Of a DNA stretch of 39,354 nucleotides, positions 9,910 to 22,128 are shown piece after piece (within the stretch, counting starts at the first letter, position 1; each line of letters starts with the position of its first letter). The translations under genes and the position numbers were made by a program. The DNA lies in NCBI GenBank assembly GCA_900299045.1, contig OMIH01000071.1:1-39354 (forward strand). Reading direction: 5' to 3'. The stretch comes from Methylococcaceae bacterium (lineage in GTDB: Bacteria > Pseudomonadota > Gammaproteobacteria > Methylococcales > Methylomonadaceae). Under the pieces are notes generated by a model. The model did not search any database, was not told the DNA's origin, and saw only the letters and a list, made by a program, of their open reading frames with translations.

Positions 9910-10641
9910 TTATGGTTTAACCGCGGTAACAAGTGCATTGACACCACTGCGATAGGATAAATTAATGGCTGAAAAACCGGTTTCATGTAATGCTTCAAGT
10001 GCAGGTGTTTCACGCATAATATGATTTTCTGATTCATCATTAAATAAATGAATTATCCAATGTTCTAGTAAATCGAGCTTGTTCTCGGCTACTAATACGC
10101 GAAAATACCCAGCGACTTCTTCTTGTGTGGTTTTGGTGTGCAGTGAAATATTATCAAGTGCATAACGATCACCGTTAATGAATTTGCCGCCCGATTTTAG
10201 AACGCGATAAATTTCAGCAATTACGTCAGTACGATACAAATTCAAAAAATTATGCAAGGTATACGCAGAGGCAACTACATCGACACTCGCGCTGGGTAAA
10301 TAATGTAGCGCAGAGAGTGCGTCAACCGGTGAGAACGTCAGTTGCCCAGACTCAACCCATGCGCTGAGGTGATTTTTAGCTTGCTCTTGCATCACGGGTT
10401 CATTATCTACACTCAAAATGCGTGTATTTTCAGCGGCATTAAGTAGGGCAAGGGTTGTAATGCCCGTTCCACCGCCCAACTCAACGACATTGAGCGTATC
10501 GTTTTTTTTCCTTGAGGCAAATTGTGCAAGCGTGTCACCCACTAAATGACTCATTTTAGTCGCTTCGGGGCAAATCAAATTGAGCATATCGTAATCTTTA
10601 CCAATAACGCCCGAAAATAAAGCATCGTAATTTTCACTCAT
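9910..10641 (-). CDS. Class I SAM-dependent methyltransferase
   Basis: VVELGGGTGITTLALL motif I; VVASAYTLHNF; IYRVLKSGGKFINGD. Confidence 0.85.
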   Translation of the reverse strand: MSENYDALFSGVIGKDYDMLNLICPEATKMSHLVGDTLAQFASRKKNDTLNVVELGGGTGITTLALLNAAENTRILSVDNEPVMQEQAKNHLSAWVESGQLTFSPVDALSALHYLPSASVDVVASAYTLHNFLNLYRTDVIAEIYRVLKSGGKFINGDRYALDNISLHTKTTQEEVAGYFRVLVAENKLDLLEHWIIHLFNDESENHIMRETPALEALHETGFSAINLSYRSGVNALVTAVKP

Positions 10642-10645
10642 AAGT

Positions 10646-10951
10646 TTAGGATTCCTTTTTTGCGTCTAATTTTGCTTGATAAGCGGCAAGCTGCTCAGGC
10701 GTTGCCGGTATTTGATAGGCTGTTTTCCATTCTTCGTAGGGCATGCCATACACTATGTCGCGTGCTTGATCGTAATTCAGTTCAATGTGTTGTTCTTGTG
10801 CACTCGCAAGATACCATTTTGCTAGGCAATTTCGACAAAAGTCGGCAGTTAACATTAAATCAATATTTTGCACGTCTGAATGTGCTTTTAAATGAGCGAC
10901 CAATCGTCGAAAAGCGGCGGCTTCTAGTTCTGTTTGTTGCGTGGGCGTCAT
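10646..10951 (-). CDS. DUF1244-family protein
   Basis: AAAFRRLVAHLKAHSDVQNIDLM...FCRNCLAKWY...DQARDIVYGMPYEEWK. Confidence 0.85.
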   Translation of the reverse strand: MTPTQQTELEAAAFRRLVAHLKAHSDVQNIDLMLTADFCRNCLAKWYLASAQEQHIELNYDQARDIVYGMPYEEWKTAYQIPATPEQLAAYQAKLDAKKES

Positions 10952-11112
10952 GACATTCTCGCTAGTAAAGTTCGATTAAGGGATCGCGTGCATTCTAGCA
11001 GAATTATCTAACCTATACATTGCGCAGCAAAGATTTTACAATAATGTGTCAGTTTAAGCGTGATGCTTTTACTTTTTTGATGTTATCCACTCTACTTAGC
11101 CGTGTCATTTTA

Positions 11113-11652
11113 ATGATTAAACAACTTGCTGAATTTTTTCCTATCCTGCTTTTCTTTATTGCATTTAAACTTTACGATATTTATGTTGCTACTGCGGTTG
11201 TTATTGTAGCGACCATCTTGCAGGTGGCTTATGCGTGGTTTAGATACCGTAAAGTAGACACTATGCAGTGGATTACGCTTGCCTTGGTCGTTGTGATGGG
11301 GGGATTAACCCTTATTTTACATGATGAGCAATTTGTGAAATGGAAGCTGTCCATTATTGAATGGTTATTTGGCGGTGCTTTTTTAGGCAGTCAATTTATA
11401 GGTAAAGCCCCTTTTATTGAGCGAATGATGTCAAGTCAACTCACGTTGCCAGCGGTAATCTGGAAACGACTCAATTTGTGTTGGGCAGGTTTTTTCATTA
11501 GCGTTGGTTGCTTAAATGTGTATGTTATGTTTCATTACAATACTAATGATTGGGTGACATTTAAAACCTTTATCGTGCCAGCGATGATGGCGGTATTTAT
11601 TATTGTACAAATGATTTTTCTCTATAAGCATTTACCCGATAACGAGGTTTAA
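11113..11652 (+). CDS. yciB: Inner membrane septation protein YciB/IspZ family
   Basis: [27 protein letters not shown]...; start moved inward from the ORF-track start at 11020 to the conserved Met. Confidence 0.9.
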   Translation: MIKQLAEFFPILLFFIAFKLYDIYVATAVVIVATILQVAYAWFRYRKVDTMQWITLALVVVMGGLTLILHDEQFVKWKLSIIEWLFGGAFLGSQFIGKAPFIERMMSSQLTLPAVIWKRLNLCWAGFFISVGCLNVYVMFHYNTNDWVTFKTFIVPAMMAVFIIVQMIFLYKHLPDNEV

Positions 11653-11656
11653 TACT

Positions 11657-11959
11657 ATGCTTTATGCCATTATTTGCGAAGACACGCCCAATAGTTTGCC
11701 AAAAAGACAACAGGCACGTCCTGCGCATTTAGCAAGACTGCAGCTATTACAAGATGCAGGGCGTCTTATTCTTGCTGGCCCGCATCCAGCCATTGATTGT
11801 GAAAATCCTGCCGATGCTGGATTTTCGGGTAGTTTGATTGTGGCTGAGTTTGCCTCACTCGATAGTGCAAAAGAGTGGGCGAATGCCGATCCTTATCTTG
11901 ACAGCGGTGTGTATGCGCATGTTACCGTGAAACCCTTTAAACAAACTTTTCCTTCATGA
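11657..11959 (+). CDS. yciI: YciI-family protein
   Basis: [47 protein letters not shown]. Confidence 0.9.
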   Translation: MLYAIICEDTPNSLPKRQQARPAHLARLQLLQDAGRLILAGPHPAIDCENPADAGFSGSLIVAEFASLDSAKEWANADPYLDSGVYAHVTVKPFKQTFPS

Positions 11960-12237
11960 CAAACGAAACCATCGATACCATTCGTCATTGTTTGACGACA
12001 GAATTAAAACCCAGCTTACTGGAAATTATTGATAATAGCGCTGCACATGCCGGTCATGCAGGCGCACGAAAAGGCGGTGGGCACTATAATGTCACTATTG
12101 TGAGCGCCGCATTTGAAAAGAAAACCTTAGTTCAACGCCATCAGCTCATCTACGCTGCATTAGGTGAGTTGATGAAACACGAAATTCATGCCTTAGGCAT
12201 TAACGCACTTACTTCCACTGAAGAAAATAAAGGATAA
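11956..12237 (+). CDS. BolA-family protein
   Basis: Short alpha/beta BolA fold; [48 protein letters not shown]...[10 protein letters not shown]. Confidence 0.9.
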   Translation: MTNETIDTIRHCLTTELKPSLLEIIDNSAAHAGHAGARKGGGHYNVTIVSAAFEKKTLVQRHQLIYAALGELMKHEIHALGINALTSTEENKG

Positions 12238-12242
12238 ACTAA

Positions 12243-13190
12243 ATGAAACGTACTTTACCGCTTTTCCTAATTGCTGGTTCAGTTTTACTTGCTGGTTGCG
12301 ATCAAAAAAATGCTTCTGCACCCGCTCCTGTCGCAACGGTTGATAAAGCTGATGCTGTTGCGGTGGTAAATGGTCAATATATTCCAAAAACAGCCTTGGA
12401 AGAGCTTGAAAAAGAAATTGCACAGCGCAGTCATGGTCAAACATTCCCTAAAGAAAAATTAGTGGATGAACTTATTCAACGTGAATTGTTAATTCAAGAT
12501 GCGACGGCTAAAAAATTAGATCAATCACCTGAATTTATTTCACGTTTAGCTGATGCAAGAAAAGCATTGCTTTCTCAATCTGAATTACAAAAATTCATTG
12601 CAGAGCATCCTGTAACAGATGCTGAAATTAAAGCAGAATATGACAGCAAAGTGGCAGCAGAAAAAGGCACTGAATATAAAGCGCGTCACATTTTAGTCAA
12701 AACAGAAGCGGAAGCGAAAGCGATTATTGCTGAACTCGATAAAGGCGGTGATTTTTCAAAAATAGCGAATAAAAAATCATTGGATGGTAAAGAAGCGCAA
12801 AATGGTGGTGATTTAGGCTGGTTCCTCGCTGCGCAAATGGTTGCGCCTTTCTCTGATGCGGTGGCGGCATTAGAAGATGGTAAATACACAAAAACACCTG
12901 TCCAAACACAGTTTGGTTTTCATGTCATTTTACGCGAACAATCACGTCCACAAACACCACCGCCGCTAGATGCTGTCAAAGAGCAATTAGCGCCTTATTT
13001 GCAACGTCAAAAAATTGAAAATATGCTTAAAGAATTACGCTCAACAGCCAAAGTTGACGTGTTAATTCCACTCACTGATGAGAAACCAAAAGCAGCAGCA
13101 GAAGAACCTGCTACCATTGAGTCTGTTCAACCTGCCGACACCGCGCCTGCAGCAGAAAATGCAGCGCCAGCAGAAGCTGCAAAAAAATAA
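12243..13190 (+). CDS. Parvulin-type (PpiC) peptidyl-prolyl isomerase lipoprotein
   Basis: Lipobox LLAGC; KARHILVKTEAEAKAI...GGDLGWF...PVQTQFGFHVI; Ala/Pro-rich C-terminus. Confidence 0.92.
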   Translation: MKRTLPLFLIAGSVLLAGCDQKNASAPAPVATVDKADAVAVVNGQYIPKTALEELEKEIAQRSHGQTFPKEKLVDELIQRELLIQDATAKKLDQSPEFISRLADARKALLSQSELQKFIAEHPVTDAEIKAEYDSKVAAEKGTEYKARHILVKTEAEAKAIIAELDKGGDFSKIANKKSLDGKEAQNGGDLGWFLAAQMVAPFSDAVAALEDGKYTKTPVQTQFGFHVILREQSRPQTPPPLDAVKEQLAPYLQRQKIENMLKELRSTAKVDVLIPLTDEKPKAAAEEPATIESVQPADTAPAAENAAPAEAAKK

Positions 13191-13291
13191 CGTATCCTGC
13201 AAGCACACATTCCCACGTTTGATTTACGGTGAATGTGTGCTTTCTCAATTCAATCATACTGCTGTTTTTAAGTAAAGTGGGAGCATGGGAC

Positions 13292-14250
<959 letters not shown>

Positions 14251-14275
14251 ACAAAAAAATAAACCTTATTTTTAA

Positions 14276-14539
<264 letters not shown>

Positions 14540-14540
14540 T

Positions 14541-14570
14541 AAAAAGGGCGATACGAATTCGCCCTTTTTT
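14541..14570. terminator. Bidirectional terminator between the convergent ferredoxin gene and proS
   Basis: AAAAAGGGCGA-tacgaat-TCGCCCTTTTTT stem-loop. Confidence 0.8.
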
Positions 14571-14598
14571 ATACCTACTATTTGTAATGCGCGCGTTG

Positions 14599-16314
14599 TT
14601 AGCGATGTAACTTAGCGTGAATAAACGACACAATGTCTGCCATTGCAATATCTTGCGCTTGTTCATCACAGCGACCTTTATATTCAACAGTGTGTGAATC
14701 AAGTCCCCGATCACTGATGACAAGACAATGGGGAATGCCAATTAAATCCATATCCGAGAACATAAAGCCAGCGCGTACTTTACGATCGTCAAACAGCACT
14801 TCAATGCCTGCGTGGGTTAAATCGAGATACAGCTTTTCAGCATACGTTTTTAAGCGTTCTGATTTGTGCATATTCATCGGGCAAATTGCCACTTGGAAAG
14901 GCGCTAGATTGACTGGCCAGATAATGCCTCGTTCATCATGATTTTGCTCAATCGCAGCAGCAATAACGCGCGATACACCAATGCCGTAACAACCCATAAT
15001 CATAATTTGATTTTTACCCGCTTCGTTAATCACGCCCGCTTTCATCGCTTCGCTGTATTTGGTGCCTAGCTGGAAAATATGTCCTACTTCAATACCACGC
15101 GCAATGGTCAATGTTCCCTGTCCATCGGGACTTAAATCCCCTTCGATAACCGTACGCAAATCTGCAACGTGCGCAGGCAATGCCACATCACGCTCCCAAT
15201 TGACGCCTTGATAATGTTTGCCATCTTGATTTGCACCGCACACAAAATCAGACAGCACGGCTACGCTATAATCGGCAATCACGGGAATGGTTAATCCAAT
15301 CACACCAATGGATCCGGCTTTGCATCCACATGCACGCTGGATATCTTCATCGCTAGCTAATTGCAGAGGAGAAGCAACGCCTTCAATTTTTTCAGCTTTA
15401 ATTTCATTTAATTCGTGATCACCACGCACAAGTAATGCGACAAGGCTATTTTCTTCACTGCCTTTGACAATTAACGTTTTCACGCATTGCGTGGGTGAAA
15501 CGGTTAAAAAGGCGCAAATATCCTCGATACTGTGTTGATTTGGCGTATCAATTAACGTTAATGTTTGCGTTGCTGCACCACGGTGTTGCGTTGGCATTAA
15601 CGCGTGTGCTTTTTCCACATTTGCGGCGTATTCACTTTGGGTTGAAAAGGCAATCGCATCTTCACCTGAATCAGCAAGAACGTGAAATTCATGTGAACCC
15701 GCCCCGCCAATAGAGCCAGAGTCCGCAATCACCGCGCGGAATTTTAAGCCAAAATGATTAAAAATAGCCGTGTAGGCTTTATACATGATGTCATACGTTT
15801 CATGTAAACTTTCTTCGGTTAAATGAAAGGAATACGCATCTTTCATAATAAATTCACGCGCACGCATTACGCCAAAACGTGGACGAATTTCATCACGGAA
15901 TTTTGTTTGAATTTGAAAATAAGTAATCGGTAATTGCTTATAGCTTTTAATTTCGTGACGCGCTAAATCGGTAATAATTTCTTCGTGCGTGGGACCTAAG
16001 CAAAAATCACGTTGATGGCGATCTTTTAGTCGTGCGAGTTCTGCGCCATATTGCTCCCAACGTCCCGTTTCTTGCCAAAGTTCAGCAGGTTGAAGTCCGG
16101 GCATGAGTACTTCAAGTGCACCCGATTTTTCCATTTCGTCGCGCACAATTTTTTCCACTTTACGCAACACGCGCAGACCAAGTGGTAGCCAAGTGTATAA
16201 GCCAGACGCTAATTTGCGAATAAGACCAGCGCGAATCATCAATTGATGGCTGATAATTTCCGCATCAGAAGGTGTTTCTTTAACAGTATTTAAGGGAAAA
16301 GAAGAGGTACGCAT
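14599..16314 (-). CDS. proS: Prolyl-tRNA synthetase (bacterial type with insertion domain)
   Basis: [52 protein letters not shown]; class II aaRS motifs; LGPTHEE. Confidence 0.96.
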   Translation of the reverse strand: MRTSSFPLNTVKETPSDAEIISHQLMIRAGLIRKLASGLYTWLPLGLRVLRKVEKIVRDEMEKSGALEVLMPGLQPAELWQETGRWEQYGAELARLKDRHQRDFCLGPTHEEIITDLARHEIKSYKQLPITYFQIQTKFRDEIRPRFGVMRAREFIMKDAYSFHLTEESLHETYDIMYKAYTAIFNHFGLKFRAVIADSGSIGGAGSHEFHVLADSGEDAIAFSTQSEYAANVEKAHALMPTQHRGAATQTLTLIDTPNQHSIEDICAFLTVSPTQCVKTLIVKGSEENSLVALLVRGDHELNEIKAEKIEGVASPLQLASDEDIQRACGCKAGSIGVIGLTIPVIADYSVAVLSDFVCGANQDGKHYQGVNWERDVALPAHVADLRTVIEGDLSPDGQGTLTIARGIEVGHIFQLGTKYSEAMKAGVINEAGKNQIMIMGCYGIGVSRVIAAAIEQNHDERGIIWPVNLAPFQVAICPMNMHKSERLKTYAEKLYLDLTHAGIEVLFDDRKVRAGFMFSDMDLIGIPHCLVISDRGLDSHTVEYKGRCDEQAQDIAMADIVSFIHAKLHR

Positions 16315-16384
16315 GAGTGTAGTGTCTTTAAAAAGTAATAAAAAGCGTTCATTTTACAACGTTAACGCAAATCATAGGCAAAAA

Positions 16385-16416
16385 AAAGCTCTCAGTGTTC
16401 TTACACAATGAGAGCG
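16385..16416 (-). terminator. Probable terminator downstream of the small membrane-protein gene
   Basis: Imperfect hairpin GCTCTCAgtgttcttacacaaTGAGAGC; on the minus strand the stem is followed by a T tract (plus-strand AAAAAAA). Confidence 0.55.
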
Positions 16417-16491
16417 AAGAGGTCAAACAAGACAATGAGGAGTCGATGTTTGCTGTAATACCAGGAGGTAGTATGTTCGAGGAGGTAACGC

Positions 16492-16644
16492 TTAACCGTA
16501 AAATTCACGGTTTAAATAAACATTGCTTAAAATAGCTGCCGAGGCAAATAATACGGTTGATATCACAAATTCGCCAGAAATGAAACCAACAATGCCAACA
16601 ACAAAGATCAAGCCAATCAATATATCTCTATAGAATGTGTTCAT
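16492..16644 (-). CDS. Small two-helix membrane protein (50 aa)
   Basis: MNTFYRDILIGLIFVVGIVGFISGEFVISTVLFASAAILSNVYLNREFYG; start moved inward from the ORF-track start at 16689. Confidence 0.6.
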   Translation of the reverse strand: MNTFYRDILIGLIFVVGIVGFISGEFVISTVLFASAAILSNVYLNREFYG

Positions 16645-16807
16645 GATAATGCACCTAAGGTTGTTGTAAAAAATATGTAAATAACTCACTTGGTGGTTAC
16701 TATACAGATGCGCTTATTAGTTGACAATATGGTGTTTTATTGATTTATAGTTTCCTAATTAAGCATAAATAAACCGGTAAACCTGCCGATGACTATGACC
16801 GAAACGT

Positions 16808-16846
16808 AAAAGCCGCTTTTAGGACACCCTAAAAGCGGCTTTTTTT
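16808..16846. terminator. Strong intrinsic terminator near the pilA 3' end
   Basis: AAAAGCCGCTTTTAGG-acac-CCTAAAAGCGGCTTTTTTT, perfect 16-bp stem. Confidence 0.85.
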
Positions 16847-16868
16847 AACTTGTTAAAATGATGAAAAA

Positions 16869-17309
16869 TTAACAAATACCTGCGTTAACACACGTGCTGT
16901 TTGTTGTGTCAGTTGCCCAAATCACTTTTCCTGTTGTCGTCGCAGGTTTGAGAATGTAGGTTTCACCGTTTAATCCGTTTATGCTTACAGCTGTAGCGGT
17001 AATCACGCCATCTTTTGTTGTAAGAGTGGTTAAATAACCATTATTAGTATTAGTTGCTGTTGCAATGTCCGAAGGTACACCATTTGAGCCCCCAGTACAG
17101 CCCGTAATGGATGTTGTATTTTGAAAACAAAGCTCAACCCCTGTTTTTGCAGCGGATGTCGCCATCACCACTTCAGAAAATTTGGCTTTTTTGACGTAGG
17201 TTTGATAACTCGGTACGGCAATGGAGGCTAAAACGCCAATAATAGCGACAACAATCATCAATTCAATGAGTGTAAAACCTTGTTGAGTATTTGGTGCGGT
17301 AAGTTTCAT
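16869..17309 (-). CDS. pilA: Type IV pilin (PilA-like major pilin)
   Basis: Class III prepilin signal [40 protein letters not shown]-terminal disulfide-loop cysteines. Confidence 0.93.
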   Translation of the reverse strand: MKLTAPNTQQGFTLIELMIVVAIIGVLASIAVPSYQTYVKKAKFSEVVMATSAAKTGVELCFQNTTSITGCTGGSNGVPSDIATATNTNNGYLTTLTTKDGVITATAVSINGLNGETYILKPATTTGKVIWATDTTNSTCVNAGIC

Positions 17310-17480
17310 CGGGAAAATTCCTTTGTTGATTAAATTATTGAGGAAATTCTTGATGTTACCTATCAACCTTTTTTGATGCAAAAAATAAAGTCAAATTTGT
17401 GACGCAATTCACAGTTGATTGATTGCTTTTATTGAGGATTGGGATAAACACAGTTGGTTTATCCCAATTTTTTATGGAAA

Positions 17481-18293
17481 TTAAATTTTGACTAAAATCT
17501 CGCCACGCCCAATTTCAGACATATCACCAGCAAAGCGATGTACACGATTAAATGCGATGGCGTTATTTGCAAAAGAGGAGTTTAAATTTGCAAATGATTT
17601 GAATAGCATAGGCAAAAAAGCAAGGGTATGCTGACCGCAATCATTGAAGCTTGCAGATAAATTGGGTTTATTCCAAAGCAGTAGCGTACCACGGCGCATC
17701 GCATAACCAATATGTTTGCCGGTATTTCCCATCACAGCAATGGTGCCAGCAATCATGCGCGAACCACAATAATCCCCCGCGTTACCTTCAATTAAAATCG
17801 TACCGCGTCTTAAATGATCTCCAACACGATCTCCCGCATTACCCTTTACTAAAATAATGCCACCTTTCATTCCATTTTTATTACCAGGCAGTGCGCCACC
17901 TAAAAAATCACCGGCATCCCCTAAAATTTCAAGTTGACCTTTTTTCATTTCACAACCGGCATAGATACCGGTATTACCTAAAATTTTAATTAAACCTGAT
18001 TGCATACCGATGCCACAATAAGCGCCCACATCGCCTTCAATGTGAATTTCACCACCACTCAGCTCTTTGCCAATGTAATCCAGTTTTGAAAAACTATTTT
18101 TAATGACAATTTTTTGCGTATCAAAACCGCTAATTGAAAATAACGCATCAACGCGCAATTTTTGTTTACCGCATTGCAGTTCAATAGCGGCTATTTGTAT
18201 GGGTTCTAAACCTGCAAGCAAATGGCAGACAAGTGGCGACATATCAACGCGTTGATCGGGTCGACTTTTTAGCTTAAACGTTAACGCACTCAT
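17481..18293 (-). CDS. fhcC: Formyltransferase/hydrolase complex subunit C (FwdC/FhcC-like, H4MPT C1 pathway)
   Basis: Right-handed beta-helix repeats GDVGAYCGIGMQSGLIKILGNTGIYAGCEMKKGQLEILGDAGDFLGGALPGNKNGMKGGIILVKGNAGDRVGDHLRRGTILIEG. Confidence 0.93.
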   Translation of the reverse strand: MSALTFKLKSRPDQRVDMSPLVCHLLAGLEPIQIAAIELQCGKQKLRVDALFSISGFDTQKIVIKNSFSKLDYIGKELSGGEIHIEGDVGAYCGIGMQSGLIKILGNTGIYAGCEMKKGQLEILGDAGDFLGGALPGNKNGMKGGIILVKGNAGDRVGDHLRRGTILIEGNAGDYCGSRMIAGTIAVMGNTGKHIGYAMRRGTLLLWNKPNLSASFNDCGQHTLAFLPMLFKSFANLNSSFANNAIAFNRVHRFAGDMSEIGRGEILVKI

Positions 18294-19189
18294 GCCATAA
18301 TCTCCTGTAGATGAAAGTGAAAGGGACCTAATTTTCCACCGTAATTACCTGCGCTAATACGCTCAATACCATTCGCAGCCCCTAAATCACAAACAGCCTG
18401 CATACCCACACGCATAGCTTTATCAATATCTTCTTTCGTTAAGCCATCAATAACGATTTCCATAACGGATTCAATATTGGGTGATAAATCGGTTTTTTTC
18501 GTGGAACCTTTCAATGTAGGGCAGAACGCATCGTTGGTTGACGCGTTGAGGGTTTTATATTTTGAACCGACTTTTGAACCTGAACGCACCACACCACCAG
18601 GAAAGGGCATAATGACGTTAGGGATTTTTTTCATTTCTTCAATAGCGGCCTCACAAGCGGCTAATGCTTGGGGTTGGGATTGTGCCAAGACTAAAAAATT
18701 ACCGCCACCAACGGCATCCACTTGACCTGTGGTAGCTTCGGCTAAAAACTCGCCGTCCATGACAGGAATACGCCAGTAGCGTTTGCCTGAAATGACTTTC
18801 GATGTTTGAAAACCATCGCCAAAATAACGTAAATTTTTACCAAGTGGAATACGAATACCACCATCAATACCTGCAAATAAAGCTGATGTTGGTGAGGTTA
18901 ATACGCACTGTCCTGAGCGTGTTTCGAGTTGTTTTGCAAGGCCTTTACCGCCCATTGCAAAAATCATAATCGAAACGCCAGGGCGACCATCAGGTGTTTC
19001 CTCTGGGGTTAAGACACGCTCAATGCCTGCTTCACAGCCGCAAGCAATAACCGAGGTAGCAAAACCGGTCATTGCTTGCGCAGCAATCATTGCCCATTTT
19101 TCATTTTGCGCGGTAATAATTGCCCGCGTTCCTTTCATTGGAAACGCTTCCGCAAAGGTCGCGTCTATGGTGACACCGTTAATAATCAT
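18290..19189 (-). CDS. fhcD: Formylmethanofuran--H4MPT formyltransferase (FhcD/Ftr)
   Basis: INGVTIDATFAEAFPMKGTRAIITA...ACGCEAGIER...PDGRPGVSIMIFA...CVLTSPTSALFAGI; overlaps fhcC by 4 bp. Confidence 0.95.
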   Translation of the reverse strand: MIINGVTIDATFAEAFPMKGTRAIITAQNEKWAMIAAQAMTGFATSVIACGCEAGIERVLTPEETPDGRPGVSIMIFAMGGKGLAKQLETRSGQCVLTSPTSALFAGIDGGIRIPLGKNLRYFGDGFQTSKVISGKRYWRIPVMDGEFLAEATTGQVDAVGGGNFLVLAQSQPQALAACEAAIEEMKKIPNVIMPFPGGVVRSGSKVGSKYKTLNASTNDAFCPTLKGSTKKTDLSPNIESVMEIVIDGLTKEDIDKAMRVGMQAVCDLGAANGIERISAGNYGGKLGPFHFHLQEIMA

Positions 19190-19246
19190 GGGGGAGTTAT
19201 CCTCTTTATTTTTAAATTTTTTTAAATATTGACTGAGATGATTTGA

Positions 19247-19732
19247 TTACCCTTTTTTCATAATCCTAGCTTGCTCACGTTTCCAGTCTTGATCTTTTGA
19301 TGCGGCACGTTTGTCGTGGAGTTGTTTGCCTTTCGCTAAACCGATTTCGAGTTTTGCGCGTCCATTTTTCCAATACATTGATAGGGGAATAATCGTATAA
19401 CCTTTACGTTCAACACTACCGATCAATTTATTGAGTTCATGGCGATTGAGTAGCAATTTTTTTCTGCGCACCGCTTCAGGTTTAATATGCGTTGAAGCGG
19501 AGAGTAGGGCGGAAATATGTGCTCCAAGCAACCACGCTTCGCCTTTCTTGATGTCAACGTAACTTTCTTTAAGCTGAACACGTCCATCACGCAAACTTTT
19601 TACTTCCCAACCCTCAAGCACTAATCCCGCTTCAAAACGCTCTTCAACCGAATATTCAAACGTTGCTTGACGATTTTTGGCAATCGTTGAATTTTGTCCT
19701 TCTTGTTTTTTCTTCGTTTTTTTATCTGCCAT
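19247..19732 (-). CDS. smpB: SsrA-binding protein SmpB
   Basis: [43 protein letters not shown]...[25 protein letters not shown]. Confidence 0.96.
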   Translation of the reverse strand: MADKKTKKKQEGQNSTIAKNRQATFEYSVEERFEAGLVLEGWEVKSLRDGRVQLKESYVDIKKGEAWLLGAHISALLSASTHIKPEAVRRKKLLLNRHELNKLIGSVERKGYTIIPLSMYWKNGRAKLEIGLAKGKQLHDKRAASKDQDWKREQARIMKKG

Positions 19733-19734
19733 AA

Positions 19735-21057
19735 TTATTTTGTTTTTCCAACCGTGACTGTTTGCAGATTCGCCAAATTGACACGACGTTTAAACGCCTC
19801 AGCAATATCGGCAGCAGTGACTTTTTGAATATTGTCTTGGAATGTGTCTAAATAATCGAGTGGCATTTCATAAAAACCAATCATTGTGACATAGTTTGCC
19901 AATTCTTTATTAGTATCAAAACGCATCGGGAAACCACCTACAATATTATTTTTTGCGGCAGTTAATTCAGTTTCACTGACGCCTTTTTCAATGAAATCCG
20001 CTAAGGTTTGATTCAATACCGCTAAGGCTTGTTGCGTTTGATCATTTCGCGTTTGCAAACTCGCCACAAAGACACCTTCTTTCAAAAAAGGCACAAACGC
20101 ACTCGATGCGCTGTAGGCAAGTCCACGTTTTTCACGCACTTCATCAAAGAGTTTAGACACTAAACTACCGCCACCTAAAATATGATTTCCAACATAAAGC
20201 GAGAAATAATCAGGATCTTTTCGGTAAGTTCCTTTTAATCCGACTAAAACGTGCGTTTGCGTTGAAGGAAATTCAATGTGTTGTGTCGTGGCGTGTGTAA
20301 GTGCGGGAACGTCAGGCAATGGCGCGGGTTTTTGACCTTGTGGCAAAGCGGAAACTAAATTTTCAGCGGTTTGCTCTGCTTGCACTTTTGACAAATTCCC
20401 TACAATGACCACAATGGCATTGCTTGCGGTGTAGTACGTTTTATAAAATTTTTCGATGTCCTTGACGGTCAAGGCGTCAACGGTGTCTAAATTGCCCGAT
20501 GTAGGGTGTGCGTAAGGGTGATCACCATAAATCGTTTTATAAAAAAGCAGATTTGCTTGCTCTGCCGGTGATTCTTCACGCTGCTTTAAACCCGCAAGTG
20601 TACGCTTTTTTTCGCGTTGAAAATCCGCTTTTGCAAAACGTGGCTCACTTAAAATAACGCGCATGGTGTCAATGGCTTTATCAAATAACGGCTTTTCAGT
20701 GAGTGTACGCAGTGACACGCTTGCGCTGTCCATTGAACTGCTGGCACTAAAATTGGCGCCGACACTTTCAAAACGCTGTGCAATATCCTCCGCATTCCAT
20801 TTACCTGCACCAGTGTCAAGCAAACCGGTGGTGAGTGCGGATAAACCAAATTGCGCCCCATCTCTTGCGCTTCCGGCATCGAAAACGACTTGAACATCGA
20901 CCATAGGCAAACTATCTGTTGGCACAAAATACACGCGACTGCCCTTTGTGGTTTGCCAATGTTCAATGGTGGCTGCTGCCCATGTATTTTGGTTAAATAC
21001 TATTACCGCAACAACAAAAATAATTTTTTTAGGTTTTAAAAAGTGAAGTAAACGCAT
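19735..21057 (-). CDS. M16-family peptidase-like protein lacking the HXXEH zinc site (non-catalytic type)
   Basis: M16 fold motifs ([36 protein letters not shown]), but the expected HXXEH segment reads [10 protein letters not shown]. Signal-like N-terminus from [10 protein letters not shown]. Confidence 0.88.
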   Translation of the reverse strand: MRLLHFLKPKKIIFVVAVIVFNQNTWAAATIEHWQTTKGSRVYFVPTDSLPMVDVQVVFDAGSARDGAQFGLSALTTGLLDTGAGKWNAEDIAQRFESVGANFSASSSMDSASVSLRTLTEKPLFDKAIDTMRVILSEPRFAKADFQREKKRTLAGLKQREESPAEQANLLFYKTIYGDHPYAHPTSGNLDTVDALTVKDIEKFYKTYYTASNAIVVIVGNLSKVQAEQTAENLVSALPQGQKPAPLPDVPALTHATTQHIEFPSTQTHVLVGLKGTYRKDPDYFSLYVGNHILGGGSLVSKLFDEVREKRGLAYSASSAFVPFLKEGVFVASLQTRNDQTQQALAVLNQTLADFIEKGVSETELTAAKNNIVGGFPMRFDTNKELANYVTMIGFYEMPLDYLDTFQDNIQKVTAADIAEAFKRRVNLANLQTVTVGKTK

Positions 21058-21126
21058 AAAAATATCGCCAAAAAGAGTAAAAAATAGGTTTAAGTATTCT
21101 GGTGAGATTACCACAAATTACCCACC

Positions 21127-22128
21127 TCACAAGTCTAATAATTCGTTTGCTAAGTCAATAATGCGATTAGGAGCTATTTCGCTAATGGAATAATCCTGTT
21201 TATTGAGTTTTTTAGGATTCACTATTGACGAAGATTTGAGGGTTTTATTGATATCGGTTTGATAAACGCGGCTCACCGGTGTGCATCCAAATAGGGTAAT
21301 GGAAGGCGTGTTGAGTCCCCATGCAAAATGCGTCGGTCCCGTATCATTACCGATGACCAAATCGACTTCTGACAGTAATGCTTTGACATCATTCAAATCC
21401 AGCGCTGGCAAAACGCGAATAAAATCCGATTGGTGTGCCATCTCTTCAGCAACAAGTCGTTCATTTTCATTTCCCCAAATGACAAGGCAATTTTGCGCTA
21501 ATCTATTGGCGACCTCGACAAATTTTTCCGCTGGATAATTGCGGCTAGCCCAAGTTGAGCCAATGACAAATACACTATTTTTTAAATCTGAACGCAAAAA
21601 AGACCTAAAATCAACGCGTGGTGGTTCAAAGAATAGAAAGGGTTCTTTATTCAAAATAGCATCATGCGAAATGGAAAAATTCAGCGGCTGAGATAATACC
21701 GCTACATTACGATCAATCGTATTGGCATCATAGGCAATCGCAACTTTATGCGAATAAAAGAAACTGGCAAGCGGTTCACGAATGGATTTTGCATCAAACC
21801 CTGCAATATTTTTGCCTAAAAATCGTGAAGTAATCGCAGATTTTAGTAACCCTTGCGCGTCAATAATGATATCGTAGTTGTTTTTAGCGTACGATTTAAC
21901 GGCTTGAATTTCATGAAAAATGGCGAGTTTGTTTTTTTTCACCGCTTTTAAATTGATCGTTAATATACGATGAATATGCGGATTATGCGCTAGCACCTCT
22001 GCAAAACGTGATTCAACAAGCCAATCAATTTGGCTATCAGGGAATTGTTTTTTGATAAACTGTAGCGCTACCATCGCATGGACGATGTCACCTAAGGCAG
22101 ATAGTTTGACAATAGCGATTTTTTTCAT
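21127..22128 (-). CDS. waaC: Lipopolysaccharide heptosyltransferase I
   Basis: IAIVKLSALGDIVHAMVALQFIKKQFPDSQIDWLVESRFAEVL; GNDTGPTHFAWGLNTPSITLFGCTP. Confidence 0.9.
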   Translation of the reverse strand: MKKIAIVKLSALGDIVHAMVALQFIKKQFPDSQIDWLVESRFAEVLAHNPHIHRILTINLKAVKKNKLAIFHEIQAVKSYAKNNYDIIIDAQGLLKSAITSRFLGKNIAGFDAKSIREPLASFFYSHKVAIAYDANTIDRNVAVLSQPLNFSISHDAILNKEPFLFFEPPRVDFRSFLRSDLKNSVFVIGSTWASRNYPAEKFVEVANRLAQNCLVIWGNENERLVAEEMAHQSDFIRVLPALDLNDVKALLSEVDLVIGNDTGPTHFAWGLNTPSITLFGCTPVSRVYQTDINKTLKSSSIVNPKKLNKQDYSISEIAPNRIIDLANELLDL

